Below, one piece after another: positions 21,056 through 31,890 of a stretch of 64,000 nucleotides of DNA. Location: the NCBI GenBank assembly GCA_021527695.1, contig JAKFAO010000002.1, positions 616,001-680,000 on the forward strand. The letters run 5' to 3'. Within the stretch, counting starts at the first letter, position 1. Each line of letters begins with the position of its first letter. The position numbers and the translations under genes were made by a program. This stretch comes from Naematelia aurantialba (lineage: Eukaryota; Basidiomycota; Tremellomycetes; Tremellales; Naemateliaceae). The notes below the pieces were generated by a model, which did not search any database, was not told the DNA's origin, and was given only the letters and a program-made list of their open reading frames with translations.

Positions 21056-22029
21056 ATGGCCGACGCGGCCAACATCATCTTTGAGGACCGGTTCACGGTG
21101 GATGTGAGTCCGAGTCTGGCGTGAAGCGACGATGAGCTGATGTGATGGTAGACTGTCGATAAGGATGGGCAGCGCTTTGACCGAGGTGAGTGGTGCACTC
21201 TCTACTTGCTCGCTGCGACTTTGTGCTCGTTCAAATCCTGCGGCCTTCCCCGTCTCCAAGCACTGTTCCCATCCATCGCTATCCTCACATCTTCGCGCCA
21301 ATTTGGGCCTATTGTTTCTCTCTCTGTTTGGTCGACCTGATTCTTATTGTTCCGTTGATCTAACCTAAATCCGAAACCCCAGTCGCTAACCTCACAGTAT
21401 CCCGCATCACAGCCACATCGCACCACCACCGCCTCGCCCTCACCCTCGACATCGCGTCCGAGCTGTACCCCCTCCGGTCCGGCGAGGCATTCACGCTCGC
21501 CATCGCCAAGTCGCTGACCCCGGACGAGGACGCCGGCGGGGGACGGGACGGGATCGACGGCGATGCTGGCGTGGCGGACGATGCGCCGCGGAGGGTCAGG
21601 CGGGAGGCGTGGCGCAGTGGCGACGAGGGCCTGGCAGCGGACTACGAGTATGTCATGTATGGCAAGGTGGGTGTTGCGTCCGCGTCTCTCGTTCATCTCT
21701 TCTACGTCCTGAAGTTCGTTTGGAGTCTTGAGTCAGCTGACAGGCGCAGATATATAAATTCGACGACTCGGCCACTGGAGAGAACCAAACGTAAGTTGCA
21801 GTGCACCGACTGTTCCCTGCTCTGGCTCCCACGCGTAGCTCCTGGATCTACCACACGCCACCCCTTCTCCATCCAGTGGTCGAGACAAGACCCGACCCCG
21901 CTGACATCTGACATCCGCAGCACGGCGTACTTTTCGTTTGGCGGCTTGCTGATGGCGCTGCGGGGGTCGTATCGCCATTTGGCGAATGTCGTGGTTGGGG
22001 AAAACGTGTACCTCTTGGTGCGCAAGTAG
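21056..22029 (+). CDS. RPB8: RNA polymerase I/II/III shared subunit RPB8 (RPABC3)
   Basis: Five exons: 21056-21103, 21152-21185, 21398-21666, 21750-21790 and 21921-22029, giving 166 residues. Family markers: N-terminal ANIIFEDRFTVD, VDKDGQRFDRVSRITA, LDIASELYPL, then YVMYGKIYKFDD and the C-terminal TTAYFSFGGLLMALRGSYRHL with NVYLLVRK. RPB8 is an OB-fold subunit present in all three nuclear RNA polymerases. The protein is about 20 residues longer than the usual ~146, owing to an acidic/Gly insertion (about residues 70-105) in the loop after SLTPDEDAG. All junctions are in phase. Confidence 0.95.
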
Positions 22030-22549
22030 ACGAGTTGGTCTGCTAGCCAGTGGAATCGTTCTATCGATAGGGGGATCGGTGGAGTCGGCGGGACTTGTAG
22101 AGTCGGCGGGATCGGTAGAGATTGGTGGGTAGGCCGAGTCGAGATTTGTTCACCAGCGAGTGTGTCAGTCAAGGCGACAGTGCAAAGAGCACAGATCAGG
22201 TAGATGAAACGCATATTCGCATGTATCACTGCATTATCAGTACGCCACTGCGGCGTCTGACTTCTCCCCGAGTCACAACTCTTCTCCCCCCCAAAACCAA
22301 CTCAACTCCCAACTCGACACCCAACTCCCAGGATTACGTCCAACGGCCAACTCCCAGACATGAATTCCCAATGGACCTGTTTGCCAGTACCTGTTCATCC
22401 ACCGCCCAGGCCACCCAATCCACCGTGATCTAGCCACACACCACATCGCTTGACTCCTCGGCAGCCCGGTCGATGGCTTCGTAGCCATCGACCACCAGCC
22501 CAAGCACGAATCGTCTACCCATGCATGCAAGCCACATTCCTACACTCCA
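22030..22549. other. Convergent intergenic region
   Basis: About 520 bp between the RPB8 stop and the BIG1-like stop. A GGTGGAGTCGGCGGGA-type triplication lies at about 22075-22125, and CCAACTCxxCACCCAACTCC microrepeats at about 22295-22330. No gene. Confidence 0.4.
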
Positions 22550-23942
22550 CTACTGATCCTTCCTCTCCTTGGCCACCGTCAACCCCTTTCCAATCTCCAT
22601 CATCCGCGGCGGGACCTGTATGCCCGCAAGCGCGCTGATCCCCAGCCCGACGATCGGGATGAAGATCAAGATCGAGACCAACACCGCCACGACGATTGGC
22701 GTCGTGAGGATCTGCACGCGGTCGAGAAGAGGTGCCTTGGGTCCAGGCAGGTTCGGCGACGGCGTGCCCGTGGCGGTACTCGTGCTGGTGCTGGTGCTGG
22801 TACTTGTGCTTGTTGGTTCCGACTCGGATGCCGAGGTGGAAGTAGAGGTAGAGGTAGACTCAGAGGTAGAGGTAGAGGTAGAGGTAGAGGTAGAGGTGGC
22901 GGAATCGGATTCAGAAGGCGGGAAGGGGAATTCTTGGCGCTTTGCCTTTGGTGCGCTTGATGGCGAGGTGCGGGATGAAGAGAGGGAACCGTGAAGGAGG
23001 ATGAGGTCCGGGCGAGGCGAGAGGTTCGAGAGGGTCTTGAGTGCGTCTGCTGGAATTAGCAGGCGGCCAGCGGAGGGCAAGTCGAGACCAGGGAGAGAGA
23101 GTGAGGATGGCGCGTAGGGGAGGATGCGGGATCGAAAAAGTCGAGACTGTGCAGGAGAAAAGAAGAAGAACAGAAGAGAAGAGGAAGAGAGGAAGAGAGG
23201 AAGAGAAGAAGAGAAGAAGAGAAGACGAGAAGAAGAGAAGAAGAGAAGAAGAGAAGAAGAGAAGAAGAGAAGACAGGTCATGAATTGCGTTTGGAAACAG
23301 ACATGAGGAAAATATCGACTTACCGCCCTTCCGGGCCATCTCGACCCTCACGATCCGCCGTCCCGGTCCGTCCAGCCCCTCGACCCCAGTGGACAGTCCT
23401 GCACCACACACCAGCGCCCACTCGTCGATGGCCGCTTCGAAGCCCGCCTGATCGGGCCGGACGAGGTACGGGATATGTAGGTCTGGCGAGGACGCCGGGA
23501 GGGTCAGGGTGGAGACGTGGGATTCGTGCAGCTTTTCACGTCAGCTATGCCGCTTCTCGCATCTACTGTTCCACAAGAAGCAACTGTCCTCTAGCGAAAG
23601 ATATCCAGAACATTGGAGCCGCAAGACAGCGCAGCGAGTACGATGATGGAAGACAACGCACATCCTTGACAGTCACCACGGCCATACGCTCCCACGCACA
23701 CCCGAGACTCGAGATCGTCCCGTACACCTCGTCTGCACGAATCACACCCGACGTAACCGCCTCGGACGCGTCGCTGAGCGCCTCGTTGCTGTTCTTCTCA
23801 GCGTTCATCCTTCACTTGGACTACCACGATGAGAAGGGACATACGGTGTGGCGGACCAGATGAGCAGGGGCGAGGTATCTTTGAATGCGAGGGCCGAGGG
23901 CACACACAGTGCCAGGGCGGCGACGATGGCTTGGGACCTCAT
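22550..23942 (-). CDS. BIG1/VOA1-like V-ATPase assembly protein, type I membrane protein
   Basis: Four exons recognised: 23942-23845, 23809-23662, 23531-23324 and 23146-22550. A signal peptide (RSQAIVAALALCVPSALA) is followed by KDTSPLLIWSATP and a luminal domain with strand-like blocks (HVSTLTLPASSPDLHIPYLV, RIVRVEMARKG, LPYAPSSLSLPGLDLPSAG). A (ST)n/Glu stalk comes next, then a single membrane segment near the end (VVAVLVSILIFIPIVGLGIS) and a short tail ending VAKERKDQ. This layout and tail fit the BIG1/VOA1/ATP6AP1 family, ER proteins needed for V-ATPase assembly and, in yeast, beta-1,6-glucan. The junction between exons 3 and 4 is not in phase as I read it, so that splice is unresolved. 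Confidence 0.7.
22775..22905. repeat. Coding (ST)n/Glu repeat in BIG1-like stalk
   Basis: On the minus strand, runs of Ser-Thr dipeptides with sporadic Glu; on the + strand AGGTAG and GGTGCT hexamers. It forms the stalk between luminal domain and membrane segment. Confidence 0.85.
23160..23276. repeat. GAAGA/CTT-rich tract in BIG1-like intron
   Basis: A (AAGAGAAG)n array on the + strand, which on the gene strand is a long CTTCT polypyrimidine run immediately before the exon-4 acceptor. Confidence 0.85.
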
Positions 23943-24342
23943 TTTGGACTTGATGATGTTTCCAGAGACGCTCACAGAATGGACAGCTGGTGGAAGACGA
24001 AGCTATCGGAAGCAGCTGCAGGCCTAACTGGCTTCGGCCGCCGAGAGTGAAGGAAGGCACGCCTATAGGTCTCGCACGCCTAGCCATGTGGTAATTCCCG
24101 GTTGTGGTAATTCCCAACTCACAGAGTCTGAGCTAATAACATGTCTGTTCTGTGGGCCGACGTCTTCTACTTCTGTACTTCTCTCTCTCTCTCTGTCTGT
24201 CAACATCTCTAGACATCCCATGAGGCTATAGAAACAATCCACTCGGACACAGCACACAGACGCAAGCTTGCACAGGATATACCGCAGGGACGTTTCGGCC
24301 TCCTTTCAAGCCACCTTTCCTCTCGGCCGCTGAGAGCAAGAC
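23943..24342. promoter_or_regulatory. Divergent intergenic region BIG1-like / TMEM41-like
   Basis: 400 bp between two starts facing apart. It includes a short (TC)n run at about 24180-24195. No gene. Confidence 0.4.
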
Positions 24343-26236
24343 ATGCAAGATCACAACGTCCACTCATCCTTCAACCCCGAATCAACCGCGCCTCCGTCTT
24401 ACATCCAACACCCCCGGCACCCCTCATTCCGCCAGCGCAAGTCGAGCACCATCATCTCGTTCTCATCTTCATCATCCAACTCGTCAATCAACTCGGACAC
24501 CAGCCAGCCAATAACCACCACTGAAACTCTGACGATTGCTGTTACATCAGCGACGACGACCTCGGCCTTGCCACAGACGATCACCGGAGACATGTTACCG
24601 CCCATGCCCCATCCCATGCCAGAGCATGTTCTCAAAGAGTCGCTCGATCGTCGGCCTTCTCATTCGGACGCCAGCAGCCTCGCCGAAGAGGGCGAGGCCA
24701 CCCCTTTGCTAGGCGAAGACGCGGATGGAACCATAGCTGCCAAGTGGTACACTGGCCCGTTGTTCATCGCCGGCCTCAAGTTTACTGCCCTGTTCTTGGT
24801 CTTCACCGCTGTCGTTGTGGGGACATTTTGGTTCGGATTACCAAAGCTCGAAGCGTGCGTCGTACTCTTGACTCGACACGTGCAGGTGCTTATCAGGCAG
24901 TGATGATCGAGCATTACTCAAACTTCCCAGGTCATTTGCAGACCTCCAGGCGCTCAAGTCAGTGATACATCCAGCTACCTCTCCAGGACCACACTGATGG
25001 GCACAGCTCGCTGTTCCAAAAATACAAGACGCGCTACCCCATGCAAATCCTCGCTTGCGGCTTTGTCACCTATCTCTTGTGCGTTTATCCCATTCGGCCG
25101 AACACAGCTGACTTCCGCAGTATACAAATGTTCACTCTCCCCGGGTCCATGTATCTATCGATATTGTTTGGCGCCGCCTACGGAATGGTCAGAGGTCTCT
25201 TCCTCGCCTGCCTGGTATGTTTGTTTCAACACCCCTTAGCCAGCTTCTGACGAGAAAGTGCGAATCCCTTGGGTCGCTTTTATGTTACGCCCTGTCGGCG
25301 ATCTGTGCACCACCCCTGCTCGAGATGCCGTTCTATCGATCTCGCGTGGAGGCATGGCGTGTCAAGATCATGGGCGACCCTTCGAGCGGCAAGCAAGTGA
25401 CTTGGGACGGCATCTTTGCATTCCTCGTTGTGTTGCGGATAGCGCCGTTCCCGCCTCACTGGATCGCCAACTTTGTAGCGCCTCATCTGGGCATCCACCC
25501 GTTCCTGTTCTGGGCGTCGTGCTTTGTCGGTAAGTGTCGTCACGCTACGGCCGAGCGTCCGTTGACCCACGTAGGCATTGCACCGGTATCAGTCATCCAC
25601 GTCACCATCGGCATCTCGCTTGACACAATGACTTCAGCTGCTGACTTTCACATCCTGTCGTTGCGGAACGTGCTGGGCCTGTGTGCCGTTGTCGTTGCGG
25701 TCCTCATTCCTGTTGGGTTGAAGCGGGTGTTCCGTAAAGACATCGGCGATCTCGGGGAGGCCGATGCGGTCTCTGTCCTTGCGAGCGAGGGTGTAGACAA
25801 TGCGAGCGAAGTCGAAGTCGAGGTGCCTGTGCCTGCGTACCCGCAGATCTCGCCGCGCACCTACCGCGCCGTCGACTCTGGTGTTGTCTTGGCTGGACCG
25901 AGCGGCGGAGACCCGAACCTCGATACCGATATGGACTTTGCGCGACCGGCCAAAGGCACGGACATGGGCAAGGGCAAAGGCAAGGCGACGCTGTTGGACG
26001 TTATCGTCGATGATGCGGAGGACGAGCAAGGACCGCGATACGAGATTTACGACCCGCACGGTCGAGCCGGCCGTGTGGCGCTGTCGAGGGGCGGCAGCGG
26101 CGGAGGTGTGGGTACGGCGAGTGAAAAACGCCGGACGCATGCCACGTTGAGAGGGTATGGCGCGATTGAAGCCGTGCCGGTGATGGTGGGTGGACGCGCA
26201 GAGCGGATCAGTGGTGTGTGGCCATTCTCGAGGTGA
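24343..26236 (+). CDS. TMEM41-like VTT-domain membrane protein
   Basis: Six exons: 24343-24854, 24931-24957, 25007-25078, 25121-25214, 25259-25529 and 25575-26236, giving 545 residues in frame. A Ser/Thr-rich cytosolic N-terminus of about 145 residues is followed by a membrane segment (LKFTALFLVFTAVVVGTFWF) and a VTT/DedA core: FTLPGSMYLSILFGAAYGM, CESLGSLLCYALSA, VVLRIAPFPPHWIANFVAP (matching the RI-PFxPNWxxN motif of TMEM41 proteins), and FVGIAPVSVIHVTIGISLD. A final membrane helix (LCAVVVAVLIPVGLKRVF) precedes a long Gly/Asp-rich tail. TMEM41/VMP1 proteins act as ER phospholipid scramblases with roles in lipid homeostasis and autophagy; that role is inferred here. Confidence 0.87.
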
Positions 26237-27011
26237 TAGACGGTCGAGTTAGAGAATGGACAGTGGTGGTCTGACGGTGGCGGCGAGTGCTGGCTTAAGG
26301 CGCTAGAGGCAGCTGGAGGGCGGCGGGAAGGGGAGGGAGCCAATATGAGGACACTGGGTGACTGGCTGTAGATTGGTTGCGGTTGTGGTTGTGGTTGCGG
26401 TTGTGGTTGTTATGTGGTTATGGCCTGGGTGGTTTCGGCGGGCTGTCGTGTAGGTTGGAACCCGATACTGTAACTGCGATGCGGTGTCTTGGCGATTTTG
26501 TAACCGCGATACTGTACTTTGCGATACTGTAATCTCGTATAGTCGGTGTATCTTAGAGCTCTGTTGGTGTCGTTTGCCCATGGATCTGCTGTGTCCCGCT
26601 CAGCGGTCTCGGCAGAGGCGATGGCGCGATTGACTGACTGCCGATTGACAATTGACGACTGCCTATTGCCAACTGCCTACTGCCTGCACTGCCAACTGCC
26701 TACTGATAACTGCGACTGCGGGCTGCTTTGCTCTTCCGTGCTCTACTGCCTCGGAATCGTGCACGACCAGACTACAAGACTGCAAGCGGACAAGCTACAA
26801 CACAGGGTTCATGACTGCGTGAGCATGATCACATGGTACATGGTTATGATTACATGATGGCATGATTACATGATTACATGATGGCATGGTACAGGTCACA
26901 CGTGTACGTCCCACTGCCTACCGGACCAAGGTCGAGATATGATCTGCTCTTCGATCGCCACAGGCTCTTGCTCCCTAGTCTCCCCAGTGGCTATAGTCCC
27001 AAGACGCACCC
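26237..27011. other. Intergenic with several short repeat arrays
   Basis: About 775 bp between convergent ends. It contains a GGTTGY hexamer array (26374-26410), three GCGATACTGTA copies (about 26464-26532), TGCCTACTGCC-type repeats (about 26660-26710) and TGATTACATGATGGCATG repeats (about 26840-26892). No gene is supported. Confidence 0.5.
26374..26410 (+). repeat. GGTTGY hexamer array
   Basis: About six tandem units alternating GGTTGC and GGTTGT, G/T-rich on the + strand, lying 3' of the TMEM41-like gene. Confidence 0.85.
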
Positions 27012-29607
27012 CTAGTTCATCGAGATCCACAACCAGTACTAAGCCACAGTCAGCTTCGCCGCGTGCTACGCCACGCCACGCAGCACCCGCCACCCTCCCC
27101 TCCACCGCTCGGCAAACGACACAGCGTCCACGCCCACGCGTAGAGGCCACGATAGACGCAATGCTTGCGTCGTAGTTTCGGACGAACCGGCATCCAAAAC
27201 CAGAAACTTAAGCCCACCTTTTCCGTGCCGGGGTTCGCAGAGCTGAGCATCACTTTCGGCTGGAACATCCGATCGAACACTACGCCCACCGACGTTTCAG
27301 CTCCGCTCTCACGGACACAGTGTACGGATGATGTGGCCATGACCTGGCGATGGCATTGTGGCGCGCAAGACTCACGCGTCATGACCCAGCTTTTGGCGGC
27401 GGCTTGACAGAGCGAATGGGGCATCATCAAGCTCGGGTTGGTGGGCAGCGTCTCCAGCTGTCGGAGGCACCTGCGAACGCGTCAGCAAAGCACGACGGTG
27501 CGGCAATTGAAGCGGCAGAGGCATGTCGGCGGTCATAGGTGGCGGTGTTCGGTGTTTGTGGTGACACAAGGCGCATCGTGGCTGTGACAAGGCCAATGAA
27601 TCCCGGCGGGATCCAAGCAGGTAACTGTTGGATTGGACCGAGACGACATACCGGAACGCCACGGAAGGCTGTGGCGGGCCATACCGAGAGACGGCAGAGT
27701 GCGCTTGCCGCCACTTTTCGTCGAGCTGGCTCTGGCATCGCGCCGGATCGGGGCAGTCGGGACGCTAAGTTCGCGTCAGCCAGGATTATATGCCAGGTCA
27801 CACGGAAGGTCCTGCTCGAGTACGAGGATACGAGAGGCAGGTCTCGTCGCTGGATACTAGTGGTGACACGGAGAAAAGGTGACCGCTGGAGGGGGGCAGA
27901 CGTACACATGTATATTCCTTCTTCACGTCGATCGTGCCCAGTTTGAGTAATCGCTCGAGAAACCAGTTGCGCCTGTCCGTCTCAGCCACACACCAAGCGG
28001 ATGAGCAAGCGGACGAGCAAGCGGACAGAGCAAGCGGGCCGAGCACGACGGAGCAAACGAAACACTCAGCGTACCTCATCGACAGCTTCAACAGCGTCTC
28101 GGGACTCAAGACCTCCATCTCGTCCGGATCCCACGTAGCTGCGTCCTCAGCGTTGTTCTCAGACCGGAGCCGTGACGGAGAGAGAATGGAGCACGACGAC
28201 TCACGCTGGTCGAGGACGAAGCGGCTCGCTTCGCGGTAGAGTTCTGCGTTGGCGTGCTCCTCTGCGAGCTGGAGCGCCATGACGGGCCGGCCCGAGCAGT
28301 GCGTCAGGAGAAAGTGGGTACAGAGCTTGGTCAGGCCAGGGACGAGGAGCTTGCTTGATAGTGCCAGGAGCTGTGTGTCCGAGAGGCGCGAGCACGGGTG
28401 GTGTTTACATGTAAGGAAGTATTATAAAGTAGACCAGAGTAGGAGCAAGGCAATGCGGATCCAGAGAGTGCGAGGTGTTGATAGCGCATTGAGGGGAGAG
28501 AAGAAGACATAGTAGCCGCGATCGTTAATGACGGATCCTCGCGAATGAAAGCACGTACGTTCTCCACATTCGTCCAAGTCACCTTGCACTCCAAGCTGCG
28601 TTCAGTCAGCCGCACCGCCACCTCAGCTCCACGCAGCGCTGGAGATGGAACGGCAACTCACTGCGGATAGGACCAGAACAGAAAGTCCTGAAACGCCGCC
28701 GCGCTCTCCTCATGCAGCTCGACCACCGCGTCGACGGGCCCCTCGCCACGGCCGGCTGTAGCGCGGAGTGGCACTCTGACAGAGGAGAAGGACCGCCGCG
28801 GACCTGGACGCGGGCGGTCGATGGGCGACGGCTCTGTCTCTATCTGTGTCGGTGTTGGCTGATGGAGATGGCCGGGCTCGTCTGGCGTGTTGATCTCCGG
28901 CGCGTCGAGGTACACGCTCCGCCTCTGGTTGTTACTCCCTTTCCCATCTTCGTCTGAGTATTCGTCTTCGTATTCGCCGTAGCCTGCCTCGTCGTCGTCT
29001 GTAACGGCCTGGTCGTGGGCCGATGGCTGTGGCGGGCTGTGAAGCGTATCCGTGTCGGTCGGGGAGGACGCCAAGAGTGGAGGCCGGTCCGGAGCTGCGT
29101 CATGTACCGACTGTGCATGCCGCGTTTCTGCCCAGCTGTCTCAATTAGTAACCCACTGTGTAGAATACGCATTGCATGGCAGTGCCAGCGATGCACCCAC
29201 CTGTCCTGAAGGAGACCCTGGAAGAACGGACTGGCAAACCACAGCACCTCCTTGTGACACCAGAAGTCATATCTCCCCACAACCACCTTGACCCGTCCGG
29301 GCAGCTGCGCATCGGCCCGGAACGTTTCGTGGACACGCACGACCTCCTCTTCCTCCTCGTCCACGTCGTGTGCGCCCGCTCCTGGCCCCGCGTGGCCGTC
29401 CGCAGAAAAGTGCAGGTTCGGGGCGCTGAGGTATCGTCCGCGCGGCGGCTCGTCGGGTCGGCCGTAAGGGTCCAGGATGGCTGGTGAGGGGAGAGGCGGG
29501 GTGTGCCCAAAATGAGAGTGGCCGGACGAGGTCGGTGCAAGCTGCGGGTGGGCCGGCGAACGAGGGTTGCGCGACAGCAGCAGGTGGGACGGGTTCGAGG
29601 TGGACAT
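27012..29607 (-). CDS. BTB/POZ-domain protein with split BTB fold; 3' exons uncertain
   Basis: Resolved exons: 29607-29201, 29135-28662, 28595-28559, 28370-28205, 28138-28075 and one beginning near 27992. The N-terminal ~85 residues are disordered. The BTB half VKVVVGRYDFWCHKEVLWFA / SPFFQGLLQ is separated from the rest of the fold (VVELHEESAAAFQDFLFWSY, LECKVTWTNVENLLALSSKL, VPGLTKLCTHFL) by about 110 acidic/Pro-rich residues. After this come TWDPDEMEVLSPETLLKLSM and NWFLERLLKLGTIDVKKEY, a BACK-like helical region. Downstream exons to about 27012 are visible as coding stretches (for example VFDRMFQPKVMLSSANPGTE) but I could not fix every junction; the end could instead be at 27427. BTB proteins are often CUL3 adaptors or oligomerisation scaffolds. 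Confidence 0.7.
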
Positions 29608-29890
29608 TTTTGTCCCCTATAGCTTCAAGATGGGAGGCTCCCCCTGTCTCTGTCCAGACTATACTGGAGGCTCGCCCAGCTTACACCATCGAGCATCCAA
29701 CAGCGTAGAACAACTTTCAAGTCGATGATAGAGTGCAGCATAACGACGACCGTCAGAAGCAAATTACGTAATCATGTGATGCTGTCAAAACAAAGCTCGC
29801 GTCCGACTCTCTCTATACTATTGTTGCAAGCCGTCCACTGGCACTCTCCTTGGACTTGTCATAGCTAGTCTGGTGTCGTAGGACGACGAG
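29608..29890. promoter_or_regulatory. Short divergent promoter BTB gene / NSL1
   Basis: 283 bp between divergent start codons. A CTCTATACTATTG element lies about 70 bp before the NSL1 ATG. No gene. Confidence 0.4.
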
Positions 29891-31101
29891 ATGGACCAGC
29901 CGGCACTGACGCGGATCACGGTCGAGTCGCAGTCCGATTGGCTGAGGGTGCAGGACAATATCAAGCGAGGCTTGGAGCAGGCGATGGAGGCGCGTCTGGG
30001 GAGCTTGCCTGGTGGGCGGGAGGGCGAGGCGGCGAGGCGGGTGAGGAAGGAGGTGGAAGGGAGATTAGAGAGGGTGAGTGGAGATTTGCTGTGGTCAGGA
30101 GTGACCGTTTCCACGGCCCGTCACGGGTCGCACTCGAAGTTGGGGAAAGTGGGATTGCGGTGCGGAGAGGACAGGCATGTGGAAAGCAACTGACATCAAT
30201 CGGAGATACGAGACGAGCTGTTCAAGCTGTCGGTCCCGAACCTCCGCGTCAACGGGCACAACTACGAAGACTTTGTGGACGGTGAGCACTGTCGACTAGC
30301 CTCCCATCTCCAGTCACCTGCCTCTCTCTCCTGTGCACGACCTGCCCTCCATACCCTCAACTGCCGATCTCTGAACGTTGACCGCCGACCGCTGACCGCT
30401 GACCACTGACCACAGCCACTGAGCCGTTCGACGAGATGCTGGATCGCAAGATCAAAGGCCTCGACACGGAGCGCGTAGCATGGGGCATGACGGTCGCGAC
30501 GAGGCGGAAACGCACGCCAGGGGATATATATCGCCTCGAAGCGAATCTCGAGGAACGGCGGGAGATGGCCGAGTGGCTGCCCGAGGGCGAGGACGAGGAC
30601 GGTACGTTCTCGATGGTTCGCCTATCTGTGCCCTGATTGCTCAATGTCCACTATATTTACCTGCTGGGTCGCAGTCTTCTCCCCTTAGCCGGGCGCTCGT
30701 GTGCTCCTGAAAGGGTGCTCGTGGGCTATTTGCTCGTGTCATGTGCCAGATTGTCCGAGATGTGTGCCGCGTACATGGATAGTGGCTGACAGCGCGGCCA
30801 GGAGGGGAGCAGAAACGCGCAGCAGATATACCAAAACCACCGCGACATGAAGAGACGATCGAGACGTTTGGACAGGTCATGTCGAATCTATCGCAGTTGG
30901 CTTCGGTGAGTGTCTGCGTCTGCTCGGAGGTGCTGGCCAGCGCCCGCGCGAAGTTCGGCAAAGGGCTGGGACTTGGGCTGGCTTTTGCGTCGCACTGTGC
31001 GTAAGAGGGAGGTGCTGACAGAGTAGATGGCACCGCAGCAGCTGGCGAGGGCGCAGCGGGCGCAGAGCGTCAGAGAGGAGATTGCCAGTATCCCGCCGTA
31101 G
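29891..31101 (+). CDS. NSL1: Kinetochore MIS12-complex subunit NSL1/MIS14
   Basis: Five exons: 29891-30073, 30206-30281, 30416-30601, 30802-30905 and 31027-31101, giving 207 residues in frame. The match is to the Mis14/Nsl1 family: an N-terminal amphipathic helix (RITVESQSDWLRVQDNIKRG), NGHNYEDFVDATEPFDEMLD, then LDTERVAWGMTVATRRKRTP, the conserved 'W...RR..P' region, followed by helical EANLEERREMAEWLPEGED. The C-terminus (TFGQVMSNLSQLAS, then QQLARAQRAQSVREEIASIP) is helical. Nsl1 is part of the MIND/MIS12 complex that links inner kinetochore to NDC80. The family is divergent in fungi; the assignment rests on motif spacing and length. Confidence 0.75.
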
Positions 31102-31500
31102 TGGTGTTGTACTTGTGCTTGGGTGTGCTTGGGTGTGCTTGGGTTTTTGGGTTGCGAGACGCACGTTGTCATGTTATACATATCTGGCATGTCTGTGCAG
31201 GACTGTAGTGGTATGCCCTGCCATGTTGTCACAGCCATGTGGAATCTACGCTGCCGTGTTTATACAGTCATGGGGAGTCTATCGAGTCGACGCTGCGCTA
31301 TGACTCTGCAGCGCAGACCGTAGCGCGCACCACCTAGATACACAGACGGACGACGGACACCAAGGGGTTCCGTCTGGCACATTCTGCCCTCGGCCAGGCT
31401 CGTAGCTCTGCAGACGAGTCGCGTATGGCGCGACATGCTAGGGGTTGTTGGTCAAACAAACGAGTATACAACCCGCAACTCACAGCACGAGATCCCCAGG
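31102..31500. other. Convergent intergenic region
   Basis: About 400 bp between the NSL1 stop and the next minus-strand stop. A GGGTGTGCTT triplication lies at about 31110-31143. No gene. Confidence 0.4.
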
Positions 31501-31890
31501 TCACCGCTTGGCCCGATGGGCAAACTCGACGATCTTTGCGCTCTTGACCCCTTGCGCTCGCCTGACAGCCTCGAGTGCTCGTTTCTCCAGCCCTCCTGCA
31601 TCTGTACTGCCTGCATCTGCCCCTGCACCACCAGCCCCACCTCCTTCACCACCTGCACCACCTCCTGCACCACCAGCCCCACCTCCACTGGACCGCTTCA
31701 ACGCCTGCCCATCTGGCGCCTGCAACACAAAGACATGCTCGCCCTTCAACTCGCCTACTTGACCCACATACTGCAGCTTCACCGCGCCGGCATCGAGCGA
31801 CGTCAGGCTCGATGGGTCGTGTGTGGGAGCCGTGGTGATTTGGATATAAGTGAGTTCTGGGTCGAGGTGTAGGGGTTTGGCGGGGGCCAT
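31501..31890 (-). CDS. Hypothetical small protein with Gly-rich linker
   Basis: An intronless frame from the ATG at 31890 (MAPAKPLHLDPELTYI) to 31501, 129 residues. I do not recognise it. It reads as a short folded N-terminal part with strand-like YIQITTAP and VKLQYVGQVGELKGEHVFVL, a Gly/Ala linker (GGGAGGAGGGAGGEGG), and a helical basic tail (KRALEAVRRAQGVKSAKIVE). Codon composition resembles the neighbours. The frame is open a little upstream of 31890 but without an ATG. Confidence 0.5.
   Translation of the reverse strand: MAPAKPLHLDPELTYIQITTAPTHDPSSLTSLDAGAVKLQYVGQVGELKGEHVFVLQAPDGQALKRSSGGGAGGAGGGAGGEGGGAGGAGADAGSTDAGGLEKRALEAVRRAQGVKSAKIVEFAHRAKR

Noticed and set aside
21225..21245. 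GTTCAAATCC resembling a tRNA B box
   Set aside because: It lies in an RPB8 intron. No A box, acceptor stem or T-arm pairing could be built around it.
22550..23281. Frame starting MTCLLFF that extends the BIG1-like last exon through the CT tract
   Set aside because: The extension is a translation of an intronic CTTCTT polypyrimidine run just before a CAG acceptor, not a real N-terminus; the signal peptide and luminal domain are encoded by upstream exons.
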